Below are positions 21,093 to 31,512 of a stretch of DNA of 64,000 bases, one piece after another. A program made the translations under genes and the position numbers. The stretch comes from Cannabis sativa. Lineage: Eukaryota > Streptophyta > Magnoliopsida > Rosales > Cannabaceae. The DNA is taken from NCBI RefSeq assembly GCF_029168945.1, contig NC_083604.1, positions 44,077,686 through 44,141,685 on the forward strand, in the 5' to 3' direction. The first letter of the stretch is position 1; each line of letters begins with the position of its first letter. A model generated the notes under the pieces. That model was not told the origin of the DNA. It worked only from the letters and a program-made list of their open reading frames with translations, and ran no database searches.

Positions 21093-23469
21093 GCTAGGTA
21101 TGGACATTACGAATTTCTGGTTATGTCATTCGGACTAACTAATGCTCCTGCGGCATTCATGGACTTGATGAATAGAGTATTCAAGGATTTCCTCGATATC
21201 TGTGTGATTGTGTTTATCGACGACATCCTCGTGTACTCTCAATCAGAAGAGGAGCATGAGTTACATCTTCAGATGGTACTGCAACGGCTTCGAGAACATA
21301 AGCTTTATGCCAAGTTCAAGAAATGTGACTTCTGGCTATCTCAGGTGTCCTTCCTAGGGCACATTGTGAGCAAAGTTGGGATCAAGGTGGATCCCGGGAA
21401 GATTGAATCCGTCAGGGATTGGCCGAGACCGAAGACAGTGACAGAGATCAGAAGCTTCTTAGGTTTAGCTGGGTACTACCGTAGGTTCGTGGAAGGGTTT
21501 TCAAAAATTTCAATGCCCTTAACCGAGCTTACAAAGAAGAATCAGCGGTTTATCTGGTCAGATAAATGCGAAGCTAGTTTTCAAGAGCTAAAAACAGAGG
21601 TTGATTACCGCACCAGTGCTAGCTTTGCCTTCAGACAAGGAGAAGTTCGTAGTTTATTGTGACGCATCCAAACAGGGTTTGGGGTGTGTATTGATGCAAG
21701 CCGATCGGGTGATCGCTTATGCCTCCTGTCAGTTAAAGGATTATGAACAGCGATACCCGACTCATGATCTAGAGTTGGCCGCAGTGGTTTTTGCACTGAA
21801 GATATGGCGGCATTACCTTTACGGGGAAAAGTGTGAAATCTATACCGACCATAAAAGTCTCAAATATTTCTTTACTCAGAAGGATTTGAATATGAGACAG
21901 AGGCGTTGGTTGGAATTAGTGAAAGATTACGATTGTGAGATCCTCTATCACCCCGGAAAAGCCAATGTAGTGGCCGATGCCCTGAGCAGAAAGAGTCCCG
22001 GGTAAGTAGCTAGTATGGTTCAGATCTCACCTCAGCTAGCAGAGGATATGGTTAGATCCAGCATTGAGTTTGTGGTAGGTCAGCTTCACAACTTAACGCT
22101 GCAATCTGATCTGTTGGAAAGAATAAAAGTCGCACAGATGACGGATCCAGAGTTAGTGAACATCCGAGATGAGGTGTTGCCTGGTCAAGCCAAGGACTTT
22201 TCAGTGTCAGACAGTGGGATGCTTTTGTATAAAGCCAGGGTTTGTGTTCCGAATAGTGTGGAACTTAGGAATGAGATCTTTGAGGAGGCTCATTCTACCC
22301 CGTATTCTCTGCATCCCGGCACCACTAAGATGTACTAAGATTTGAAACCGTACTTCTGGTGGAGCGGTATGAAGAAGAATTTGGTAGAATTCGTATCGAG
22401 ATGCCTCACGTGTCAGCAAATTAAGGCTGAACATCAGAGACCAGCAGGGTTGTTACAGCCTCTAACCCTACCAGAATGGAAATGGGAAGATATTACGATG
22501 GATTTTGTGGTCGGGTTACCTAGGACCACGGGTTTATTTGATTTCATCTGGGTAGTGGTGGATCGATTTACGAAATCTGCTCATTTTCTGCCGGTTAGAA
22601 CAACATTCACAATGGATCAGTTGGCAGAATTGTATGTTAGGGAGATCGTAAGACTTCACGGAGTACCGAAGTCTATAGTTTCGGACAGGGATCCGAAGTT
22701 CACCTCCAAATTTTGGCAAAGTTTGCAACGAGCAATGGGTACAAAGCTGAAATTTAGTACAGCATTCCATCCTCAGACAGATGGTCAGTCCGAAAGGACA
22801 ATTCAGATATTGGAGGACATGTTGAGAGCCTGTGTTATGGACTTTGAAGGCTCATGGAATAAGTATCTACCGTTGATAGAATTTTCTTACAACAACAGTT
22901 ATCAGAGTACGATAGGGATGGCTCCCTATGAACTGTTATACGGTAGGAAATGTAGATCCCCTATCCACTGGGATGAGACAGGGGAGAGGAAATACCTAGG
23001 TCCAGAGTCAGTACAGCGGACCAATGAGGCAATAGAAAAGATAAAAGCTAGAATGCTTGCCTCACAGAGCAGACAGAAGAGTTACGCAGATCCGAAACGT
23101 AGAGATGTTGAGTTCCAAGTAGGGGACCATGTGTTTTTACGGGTATCTCCGATGAAGGGGATTAAACGTTTCGGGAAAAGAGGCAAGTTATGCCCTAGAT
23201 TTACAGGACCTTTCGAGATTCTCGAGAAGATAGGTCAAGTGGCATATCGGTTAGCATTGCCTCCAGCCTTATCAGCAGTTCACAACGTATTCCATGTCTC
23301 GATGTTGAGAAAATACGTTTCAGATCCCTCTCATATACTCAGTTATGAGAGCCTTGAGCTACAGCCAGACATGACTTATGAGGAACAGCCAGTGCAGATC
23401 CTGGATAGAAAGGATAAAGTCCTTCGGAATATGACCATAGCATTGGTCAAGGTTCTCTGGAGAAACAGT
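21093..23469 (+). pseudogene. pol: pol of gypsy A: RT active-site half, RNase H, integrase; broken
   Basis: Begins in RT at [18 protein letters not shown], so the N-terminal RT half is missing. The FIDD active-site box ([10 protein letters not shown]) is at about 21215. RNase H ([16 protein letters not shown]) follows after a frameshift near 21595. Two nonsense codons, TAA at 22003-22005 and TAA at 22336-22338, both replace CAA seen in element B. The integrase has its H-H-C-C zinc region (22310-22420) and catalytic D, D and E ([21 protein letters not shown]) in one frame, 22342-23469. The last codons of that open frame come from solo LTR D, inserted at 23470; the true C-terminus continues at 35143. 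Confidence 0.93.
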
Positions 23470-24291
23470 TGTTGGGTTTTATGCCCTAAATAAAACTCAT
23501 TTCATATAATCAGACTTACTTATTAATAAAGATCAGAAATAACATTTTATGTTGCATGGTTCACATGATTTATTTCATGATTATATGTATATAATGTATG
23601 AATTCTTTTTAAGTCCAGAACATATGAGTTGGTTAAATATTATAGTGTTGTCTGCACAGTGGAATATAATCTTTATTATATGTTCAAAAGTTGATTCCCT
23701 GATTTGTCAGAACACTGGATTTAGACTGACATGGTATAATCAGCGATAGGTATTCTTACACCTTGGAAAAGTGTTATGTCCTTTCCAGGACATTGGCAAA
23801 GTTTACCAGTATCGGATGCATGGAGTATGCATTGGAATGGACCGATATTGAACTTTGAATTAGATTTTGAAACTTACCGTAAACATCTATTCAATTCAAT
23901 ATCATAAGTTGATCCTAGATCACATGATCGAAATCCTGATATGGTTAGGCTCAATTTCAAGAGTGTTACTCGTGTTCTTTGATTTGTTAGTTAAGCCTAC
24001 TTTTGGGTCAGGGTGATACTTACATTTTGGGAACACGGTAGTGCAATTGAGTGGGGGAGCGCTAACATAAATATGGAATCTATAGCTTCTATTTGGCAAA
24101 TAGAAGTAAAGGATGATTTCCTTCGAGCTTAACCAAACGAAGATAAATGGTGGAGATCTCATTTCACTTAGGTGAAATATCATTTATACAGGGTTAAGTG
24201 TTTTAAGGATAAAATACATTGTAGGGTGTTACGGTAATTTAATCCTGTACAGTGTAAATCATCTATATAGAGGATCATTGATCACATTAGG
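23470..24291 (+). mobile_element. Solo LTR D (copia-like), left part
   Basis: Opens tgttgggttttatgccc and is homologous (same blocks in the same order) to LTR D' at 2982-4876 on the other strand. Inserted in the gypsy A integrase C-terminus with TSD acagt (23465-23469 and 35138-35142). Interrupted at 24291 by element B. The two halves total about 2.2 kb. Short frames inside are not genes. Confidence 0.92.
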
Positions 24292-26539
24292 TGTAACACC
24301 CTAACTATCTTAGGCGTATTACGTGATTTTTAAACGTACTGTGCAGCTCGTTGCTAATCAACGAGGTTTATGGAAAAACGTGATTAATTAAAATTTTGCT
24401 TTTTCATTAAACTTATAAACCATTTTACAAAAGTCTCGGGATCCCGATTTATAAAAATATTTACAAAAGTTTAAACTGTTTAACTTTTACATCAAAAGAA
24501 AGTCGTCTAACGACAGTTACAAAAAAAAATCTCAGCCTTGCTGTCCCGAGGATCGTACGCTCCAGGCCTAACCGCCCCGACATGTACAATCTCATAAGCT
24601 CGCTCACGGTCCATCAGCTATAGCCTTGCCTTTACCTACACATAAACGTAAACTGTGAGTCGACAGACTCAGTAAGAAAAGCATAATAATATCATACATA
24701 AAACTAACTGCCGTGTCCAACACGATACTGAGTCCCGCTACTGCCATGTCCAACATGGTACTGAGCTACTACTGCCATGTCCAACATGGTACTGAGTTTT
24801 GAACGTTCAGGGGACGGTACTATTGACAAGTATCCTCCTGATCGGTCGAACCGGTCATACTCCGGCTGCTGGTCATACTCCAGCCTGTACCGACGGGATA
24901 GGTCAATAGCACTAAACCACCAACCAAGTGTCAGCCTGATCGGTCGAACCGGTCATACTCCGGCTGCTGGTCATACTCCAGCCTGTACCGACGTGACAGG
25001 GTTGGATGGTTCGAAGCCTAAATACATGACTAATGTAATCTAGCAGGCTTCCTACATGCACGCTAAACATGTAATCTACATATGCATACTGGTTATACTA
25101 ATCTTACCTGGATTCCGAATTCAGGTGTGCCGGTCAACCTGACTGGAACTTAGCTGAGCGGCGGATTACAGGCTCCTAAACCGTAAAAATCACAACACCG
25201 ATAAGTGATACGCTAAATCACAACGGGGACAAAGGTTATAAAACCAAACCTAACTCACTGCAACTTAATACTAAAATACCCCCAAACTAACAGAGAACAA
25301 CCTGTCTGAAAACCCGAAACTAGCACAAAACGGAAAGTTGAGAAAAATCGGTTTCTCACCCTACTGCAAAATCCGGGTAACCGGTTTTACATGCAGTGTA
25401 AAACCGGTTAGCCGGTTTTACCCAGAAAAACCACAAAAATCATTTCACCAACCAAAACGATTCCAAACTCAACCAAACTTTCCAGACCTGCTAATTAGAC
25501 CCTAATAAACATTTTCCAAGTGATAAAACAAAGCTTCAAGCACAGAATCAAAATTTGCCATTAAAGCTCAAGCTTTGAGTTCTAAACTCAAGCTTGAGCA
25601 AAACCACCTAGCATGCATTCAAACCCACTCAAATCTACTAAAACATACATAAAATCACCTCTGAAAACTATTAAAAACAATAGTAACATCACAGTAACAG
25701 ATTCACAACATTTCATCAAAAACCACATATTTTCCAAAGAAAGATCAAAGCTTTAATCAAGGTATTAAACATGCATTTTTAACAGCTTAAATAACCTCAA
25801 AATAACATACATACATTCCAGAAATAAACCATAAAATCCAGCAGTAATTACAACTAAGAATCCATGCATGCATCACCAACTTTTCATCAAAACTCAACAA
25901 AACACAAGAAGAGGTTACAAGAGCTAACCTAGCTTGAAGAGGACCTTAAAATGAGATGAATTAGCAAGCAAACTTCAATGGAGAAATCAGCTCCTTGCTG
26001 CTCCAAGGTTTGGCCGAAAGTGAGAGGAAAGAAAGAGAGAGTGTTTTGCAATTTTTCTATTTTCTAACTTTGAAATTTTGAGTGAAATGAAACTAAAGGA
26101 AAAGAAGGCTTTAACTAAATCTATTTCAGCCAAATAATAAAATAATAACATTTATTTTTCAATTTAATTAAGTCACTAAAAGACAAAAGTCAATGGGGCA
26201 AAAAGACCATTTTGCCCCTCCACACTAAAATCACATAAAAATTCACTAAAGGGGGTATTTTGGGAAATTCTAAATTCCCGACCATTCCCGACATTCCCAA
26301 TGTCTAATAAACCGTCCCAAACTAGTAACATACTAAGTTGTGATTTCTACTGAGCCAAACGCCGAGTTCCAAAATACCGGGCACCGGAAAAGCAAAATAT
26401 GAAAACTACTGAATGACATAGCAATGCATTTCTGAATTCAATAAATAACAGTATAATAAATTATTTAAATAGCTATAAATAATTTCATAATTAATCACAA
26501 TTAACTGATAATTTCCAAATTAGCTAAGCGGGCTTTACA
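24292..26539 (-). repeat. 3' LTR of gypsy B
   Basis: 2248 bp. On the minus strand it opens tgtaaagcccgc and ends gggtgttaca. Nearly identical to 31513-33749 except for one cluster of differences. Carries two copies of the 61-bp unit (24836-24994) and an accgg palindrome with 10-bp arms at 25398-25421. Confidence 0.96.
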
Positions 26540-26559
26540 ACTATCCCCCCCTTAAAAGG
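26540..26559 (-). promoter_or_regulatory. Polypurine tract of gypsy B
   Basis: The minus strand reads ccttttaagggggggatagt, directly before the 3' LTR. This is the plus-strand priming site for reverse transcription. The same tract precedes the right LTR of element A. Confidence 0.9.
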
Positions 26560-28972
26560 ATTTCGTCCCCGAAATCTAACCTGAATAACTCTGGATAATG
26601 AGCTCTCATATCTGACTCTAGCTCCCAGGTGGCTTCCTCCACCTTGCTGTTTCTCCAGAGAACCTTGACCAATGCTATGGTCTTATTCCGAAGGACTTTA
26701 TCCTTTCTATCCAGGATCTGCACTAGTTGTTCCTCATATGACATGTCTGGCTGAAGCTGAAGACTCTCATAACTAAGTATATGAGAGGGTCTGAAACGTA
26801 TTTTCTCAACATTGAGACATGGAATACGTTGTGCACTGCTGATAAGGCTGGAGGCAATGCTAACCGATATGCCACTTGACCTATCTTCTCGAGAATCTCG
26901 AAAGGTCCTGTAAATCTAGGGCATAACTTGCCTCTTTTCCCGAAACGTTTAATCCCCTTCATCGGAGATACTCGTAAAAACACATGGTCCCCTACTCGGA
27001 ACTCAACATCTCTACGTTTCGGATCTGCGTAACTCTTCTGTCTGCTCTGTGAGGCCAGCATTCTAGCTTTTATCTTCTCTATTGCCTCATTGGTCCGCTG
27101 CACTGACTCAGGACCTAGGTATTTCCTTTCCCCTGTCTCATCCCAGTGGATAGGGGATCTGCATTTCCTACCGTACAACAGTTCATAGGGAGCCATCCCT
27201 ATCGTACTCTGATAACTGTTGTTGTACGAAAATTCTATCAACGGTAGATATTTACTCCATGAACCCTCAAAGTCCATAACACAGGCTCTCAACATATCCT
27301 CCAATATCTGAATTGTCCTTTCGGAGTGACCATCTGTCTGAGGATGGAATGCTGTACTGAATTTCAGCTTCGTACCCATTGCCCGCTGCAAACTTTGCCA
27401 AAATTTGGAGGTGAATTTCGGATCCCTATCCGAAACTATAGACTTCGGTACCCCGTGAAGTCTCACTATCTCCCTGACATATAACTCTGCCAACTGATCC
27501 ACTGTAAACGTTGTTCTAACCGGCAGAAAATGAGCAGATTTCGTAAATCGGTCCACCACTACCCAGATGGAATCATACATACCCGTGGTCCTAGGTAACC
27601 CGACCACAAAATCCATCGCAATATCCTCCCATTTCCATTCTGGTAGGGTTAGAGGCTGCAACAACCCTGCTGGTCTCTGATGTTCAGCCTTGATCTGCTG
27701 ACACGTGAGGCATCTCGATACGAATTCTACCAAATTCTTCTTCATACCGCTCCACCAGAAGTACGGTTTCAAATCTTGGTACATCTTGGTGGTGCCGGGA
27801 TGCAGAGAATACGGGGTAGAATGAGCCTCCTCAAAAATCTCGTTTCTCAAGTCCCCACTGCTCGGGACACAAACCCTGGCTTTATACAAAAGCATCCCAC
27901 TATCTGACACTGAAAAGTCTTTGGCTTGACCAGCCAATACCTCATCTCGGATCTTCACTAGCTCCGGATCTGTCGTCTGAGCAACCTTTATTCTTTCTAA
28001 CAGATCAGATTGCAGCGTTAAGTTGTGAAGCTGACCTACCACAAACTCAATGCTGGATCTAACCATATCCTCTGCTAGCTGAGGTGAGATCTGAACCATA
28101 CTAGCTACTTGCCCGGGACCCTTTCTACTCAGGGCATCGGCCACTACATTGGCTTTTCCGGGATGATAGAGGATCTCGCAATCATAATCCTTCACTAACT
28201 CCAACCAACGCCTTTGTCTCATGTTCAAATCTTTCTGAGTAAAGAAATACTTGAGACTTTTATGGTCGGTATAGATCTCGCACTTCTCCCCATAAAGGTA
28301 ATGCCGCCAAATCTTCAGCGCAAAAACCACTGCGGCCAATTCTAAATCATGAGTCGGGTATCGCTGTTCATAATCCTTTAACTGACGGGAGGCATAAGCG
28401 ATAACCCGATCGGCTTGCATCAATACGCACCCCAAACCCTGTTTGGATGCATCACAGTAGACTACGAACTTCTCTTTGTCCGAAGGCAAAGCTAGTACTG
28501 GAGCAGTAATCAATCTCTGCTTCAGCTCCTGGAAGCTAGCTTCACATTTATCTGACCAGATAAATCGCTGATTCTTCTTTGTAAGCTCGGTTAGGGGCAT
28601 TGAAATTTTGGAGAACCCCTCCACGAACCTACGGTAGTACCCAGCTAATCCCAAGAAGCTTCTGATCTCTGTCACTGTCTTCGGTCTCGGCCAATCCCTA
28701 ACGGATTCAATCTTCCCGGGATCCACCTTGATCCCATCTTTACTCACTATGTGCCCTAGGAAGGACACCTGAGACAACCAGAACTCACATTTCTTGAACT
28801 TGGCGTAGAGTCTATGTTCTCGAAGTCGTTGCAGTACCATCTGAAGATGTAACTCATGCTCCTCTTCTGATTGAGAGTACACGAGGATGTCGTCGATAAA
28901 CACAATCACACAGGTATCGAGGAAATCCTTGAATACTCTATTCATCAGGTCCATGAATCTTTGCGGGAGCAT
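26541..28972 (-). CDS. pol: gypsy B pol, 3' part: RT active site, RNase H, integrase, chromodomain-like tail (one late frameshift)
   Basis: An open frame of 749 codons (28972 to 26723) starts in RT just before the FIDD box. It continues with RNase H ([22 protein letters not shown] linker) and the integrase zinc region (HPGTTKMY...[11 protein letters not shown]). The integrase core follows with D, D and E in [18 protein letters not shown] and HSERTIQ, then a [10 protein letters not shown] stretch. One base is missing near 26787, so the native C-terminus continues in the neighbouring frame to the stop at 26541-26543. That tail ([20 protein letters not shown]) resembles the short chromodomain of Tekay/Del chromoviruses. 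The upstream join to the N-terminal RT half has one extra base near 28960, so this is one pol reading frame split by two single-base changes. The 28972 start is not a natural initiation site. Confidence 0.93.
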
Positions 28973-30000
28973 TGGTTAGTCCGAATGACATAACCAGAAA
29001 CTCGTAGTGTCCATACCTAGTGCGGAAAGCCGTCTTCGGAATGTCCTCCTCTCGGATTCTCAACTGATGATAACCCGAACGGAGATCAATCTTAGAAAAG
29101 ACCGTCTTCCCCTGAAGCTGATCGAACAAGTCATCGATCCTAGGTAATGGATATTTATTCTTCACCGTCAACTTGTTCAACTCTCTGTAGTCGATGCACA
29201 TCCTCATAGATCCATCCTTCTTCTTGACGAACAAAACCGGGGCTCCCCAGGGTGATACACTGGGCCGAATGAACCCTATGTCAAGCAACCCTTGGAGCTG
29301 AATCTTTAATTCCTTAAGTTCAGCTGGAGCCATCCTATACGGGGCTTTGGAAACCGGATCCACCCCTGGTGCCAAGTCAATCACAAAGTCGATCTCCCGC
29401 TGAGGTGGTAACCCTGGAAGTTCTTCGGGAAAGACGTCCAGAAATTCCCGAACCACTCTGATGTCCTCTGGCCGAATGGTGTCTGGCCGAGTGGTGTCCA
29501 CCACCACGGCCAGAAACCCTAAGCACCCGCCGTGCAATAATTCTCTCGCTGACATAGCCGAGATCACCGGGATCCGAGATCCCTGAACTGAACCCACGAA
29601 CACAAACGGTTCTTCACTTTCCGGTTGGAAGACCACCATCTTCCTCTTACAGTCAATGCTCGCCGAATATTTAGATAGGAAATCCATTCCTAAAATAATA
29701 TCGAATTCGACTAAGCTCATCTCTATCAGATCAGCGCTTAACTCTCTACCATCTATCCTGATCGGCATAGACCTAATCCACCTATTGGAGATAACCAATT
29801 CTCCGCCAGGTAACAGGGTTCCAAACCCTGATTCATATCTATCATAGGGTCTACCCAACTTACTAAAGACTCTGGCCGCCACATAAGAGTGTGTAGCCCC
29901 AGAATCAAACAGCACTGAATAAAGCGAGTTGTTAATAAAAAGCTGACCTGTAACAACTGAGGGGCTGGCATCTGCATCAGCCTGCGTGATAGCGAACACC
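28938..30000 (-). CDS. pol: gypsy B pol, 5' part: aspartic protease and N-terminal reverse transcriptase
   Basis: This frame overlaps the end of gag. The first convincing pol residues are about [12 protein letters not shown] near 29998, followed by the protease active site [11 protein letters not shown] and the [10 protein letters not shown] block. RT follows with [46 protein letters not shown] and [14 protein letters not shown]. The frame is lost after LTNAP near 28960, where one extra base is present compared with element A. The region upstream of about 30000 in this frame is only a shadow of gag. Related chromoviruses encode gag-pol as one frame; here pol sits in the +1 frame relative to gag, which may be a mutation or a recoding site. 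Confidence 0.9.
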
Positions 30001-31266
30001 ACCGGTCGGAGTGGGTATCGCTGGAGCTCTCGGTGCCTCAGGTCGGAGCTGGGGACATTCCCTCTTGAAGTGTCCGGGCATGCCACAATGGAAGCATCCC
30101 TGACCTTTGCACTCACCCCGATGGTGCCTCTTGCAGCTAGGGCACTCGGGGTAGGAGAATCGGGTCTCAGTACCACCAGGACGACTCCCTCTGTTCTGGT
30201 TCCCCCGGAACCTCTTGTTCTGACTCGAGCCGCCGGAAGCAGTGGGTGCCCTCTTCCTCTGATCAATGGCCGAACCACTACTCCCCCTGCTATAGCCTGA
30301 TGCAGGAGGGGTAGGAGCCCCGCCACTAACCGGAGTACTCAATGATTCTGACATGCACCCCACTGCGCCCTCAGCTCGCAGTGCCTTCTCCACCATCTGA
30401 GCATAGGTGGTGCTGTCGTCCGTGGTGATCATCAGGTCATGCCTGATCTTGGGATTTAACCCGTCCAGATATTTCTCCTTCTTGCTGAAGTCGGTCGGCA
30501 CAATTCCCGAGGCTAACCTCGCCAACCGATCAAACTGAGTAGTATACTCAGTGACGCTCATGTTCTCCCGCTGGGTCAGGTGAACGAACTCTTTCCTCTT
30601 GGCGCTTCTGACCGCCTCATTATAGTATTTCGCGTTGAAGAGTTCCTGAAACCTTTCCCAGGTCATGGTGGTGACGTCGTGAATCTGAGACACCATGTCC
30701 CACCATACCAGGGCGTCCTCCTGGAACTGAAACGTGGCGCACACCACTCTATCGTTGCCGGTGACACCCATGAAGTTCAGAATTTTGGTGATCACCGTCA
30801 GCCACTGTTCGGCTTTCATCACGTCCGGACCTCCCAGGAATACCGGAGGTGCTTGCTTCCGGAACCGCTCATACAATGGTTCCAATCTGTGGGCTGCCAC
30901 CACTATCTCGGCCTGGGCAGCAGGGGCAGGTGCCACTGGAACTACGGGCACCGAAACTGCAGGAGCACCCTGCTGTCTCAACCTCTGAATCTCGAGGTCT
31001 TGCTCTTCGATCCGGGCTTGCATCTCCGCAAACCGCAACTCCCAATTCGGGGCTCCCTGATCGGCTGGGGGAGCCTGGGCAGCCTGTGGCGGGTTCTCAT
31101 CACCCCGGCCACGAGCCCTGCCTCGGGGACCTCTACCTCGGCCCCTAGCAGGTGGGGGAAACTGAGCTCCCTGTCCCTGATTCGACCCTACGGAGTTGCC
31201 CTGACTCCTGGTAGTCCGCCTGGCGTCCATCTGATTAGAACCGCCTGCGAAACCAAGAGTTGGCAT
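29977..31266 (-). CDS. gag: gypsy B gag, intact 429-codon frame with zinc knuckle
   Basis: Starts at ATG 31266 ([20 protein letters not shown]), the same start as in element A, about 250 bp after the 5' LTR. A basic Gly/Arg-rich N-terminal segment (residues ~30-60) precedes a short coiled-coil-like part ([18 protein letters not shown]). The Retrotrans_gag capsid domain spans about residues 120-260 ([30 protein letters not shown]). A Ser/Gly-rich linker then leads to a CCHC zinc knuckle ([14 protein letters not shown]), preceded by a second Cys/His cluster ([12 protein letters not shown]). It ends with YHAG and a stop just as pol opens in the neighbouring frame. It would assemble cytoplasmic particles around the element RNA. 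Long frames on the opposite strand here are shadows. Confidence 0.95.
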   Translation of the reverse strand: MPTLGFAGGSNQMDARRTTRSQGNSVGSNQGQGAQFPPPARGRGRGPRGRARGRGDENPPQAAQAPPADQGAPNWELRFAEMQARIEEQDLEIQRLRQQGAPAVSVPVVPVAPAPAAQAEIVVAAHRLEPLYERFRKQAPPVFLGGPDVMKAEQWLTVITKILNFMGVTGNDRVVCATFQFQEDALVWWDMVSQIHDVTTMTWERFQELFNAKYYNEAVRSAKRKEFVHLTQRENMSVTEYTTQFDRLARLASGIVPTDFSKKEKYLDGLNPKIRHDLMITTDDSTTYAQMVEKALRAEGAVGCMSESLSTPVSGGAPTPPASGYSRGSSGSAIDQRKRAPTASGGSSQNKRFRGNQNRGSRPGGTETRFSYPECPSCKRHHRGECKGQGCFHCGMPGHFKRECPQLRPEAPRAPAIPTPTGGVRYHAG

Positions 31267-31497
31267 ATCAGGTCGTATTCAAGGCGAGCTTACTAATGCC
31301 GCTTAATTTGGAAATTAAAAACGAAACATGCGCCTATTCTACTATCAGGCTACTAACATGCTTCCTAACAGGCTTTTCTTTTTCATAACTGAATAAAATA
31401 AACTACTAAAGCAATAAAGGCTTACTGAACCGTGAACCGAGCTAACTGCTGATGATGATTGTACATGTCGTGACGATCTTCGGAAGACAACCTGGCG
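31267..31497 (-). other. Leader of gypsy B between primer site and gag
   Basis: Noncoding; carries the uninterrupted form of the sequence into which solo LTR C was inserted in element A (gtacaatcatcatcagcag on the minus strand). Confidence 0.8.
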
Positions 31498-31509
31498 GCT
31501 CTGATACCA
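31498..31509 (-). promoter_or_regulatory. Primer binding site of gypsy B
   Basis: The minus strand reads tggtatcagagc three bases after the 5' LTR, complementary to initiator methionine tRNA. Confidence 0.92.
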
Positions 31510-31512
31510 AAT

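Noticed and set aside
23549..24183. Small frames in LTR D considered as host genes
   Set aside because: They occur within sequence shared with LTR D' on the other strand, where the frames are not conserved.
30580..31296. 238-codon frame opposite the gag of gypsy B (and similar ones at 20252-20855)
   Set aside because: Antisense shadow of the GC-richer gag region; its residues follow the gag codons and show no domain.
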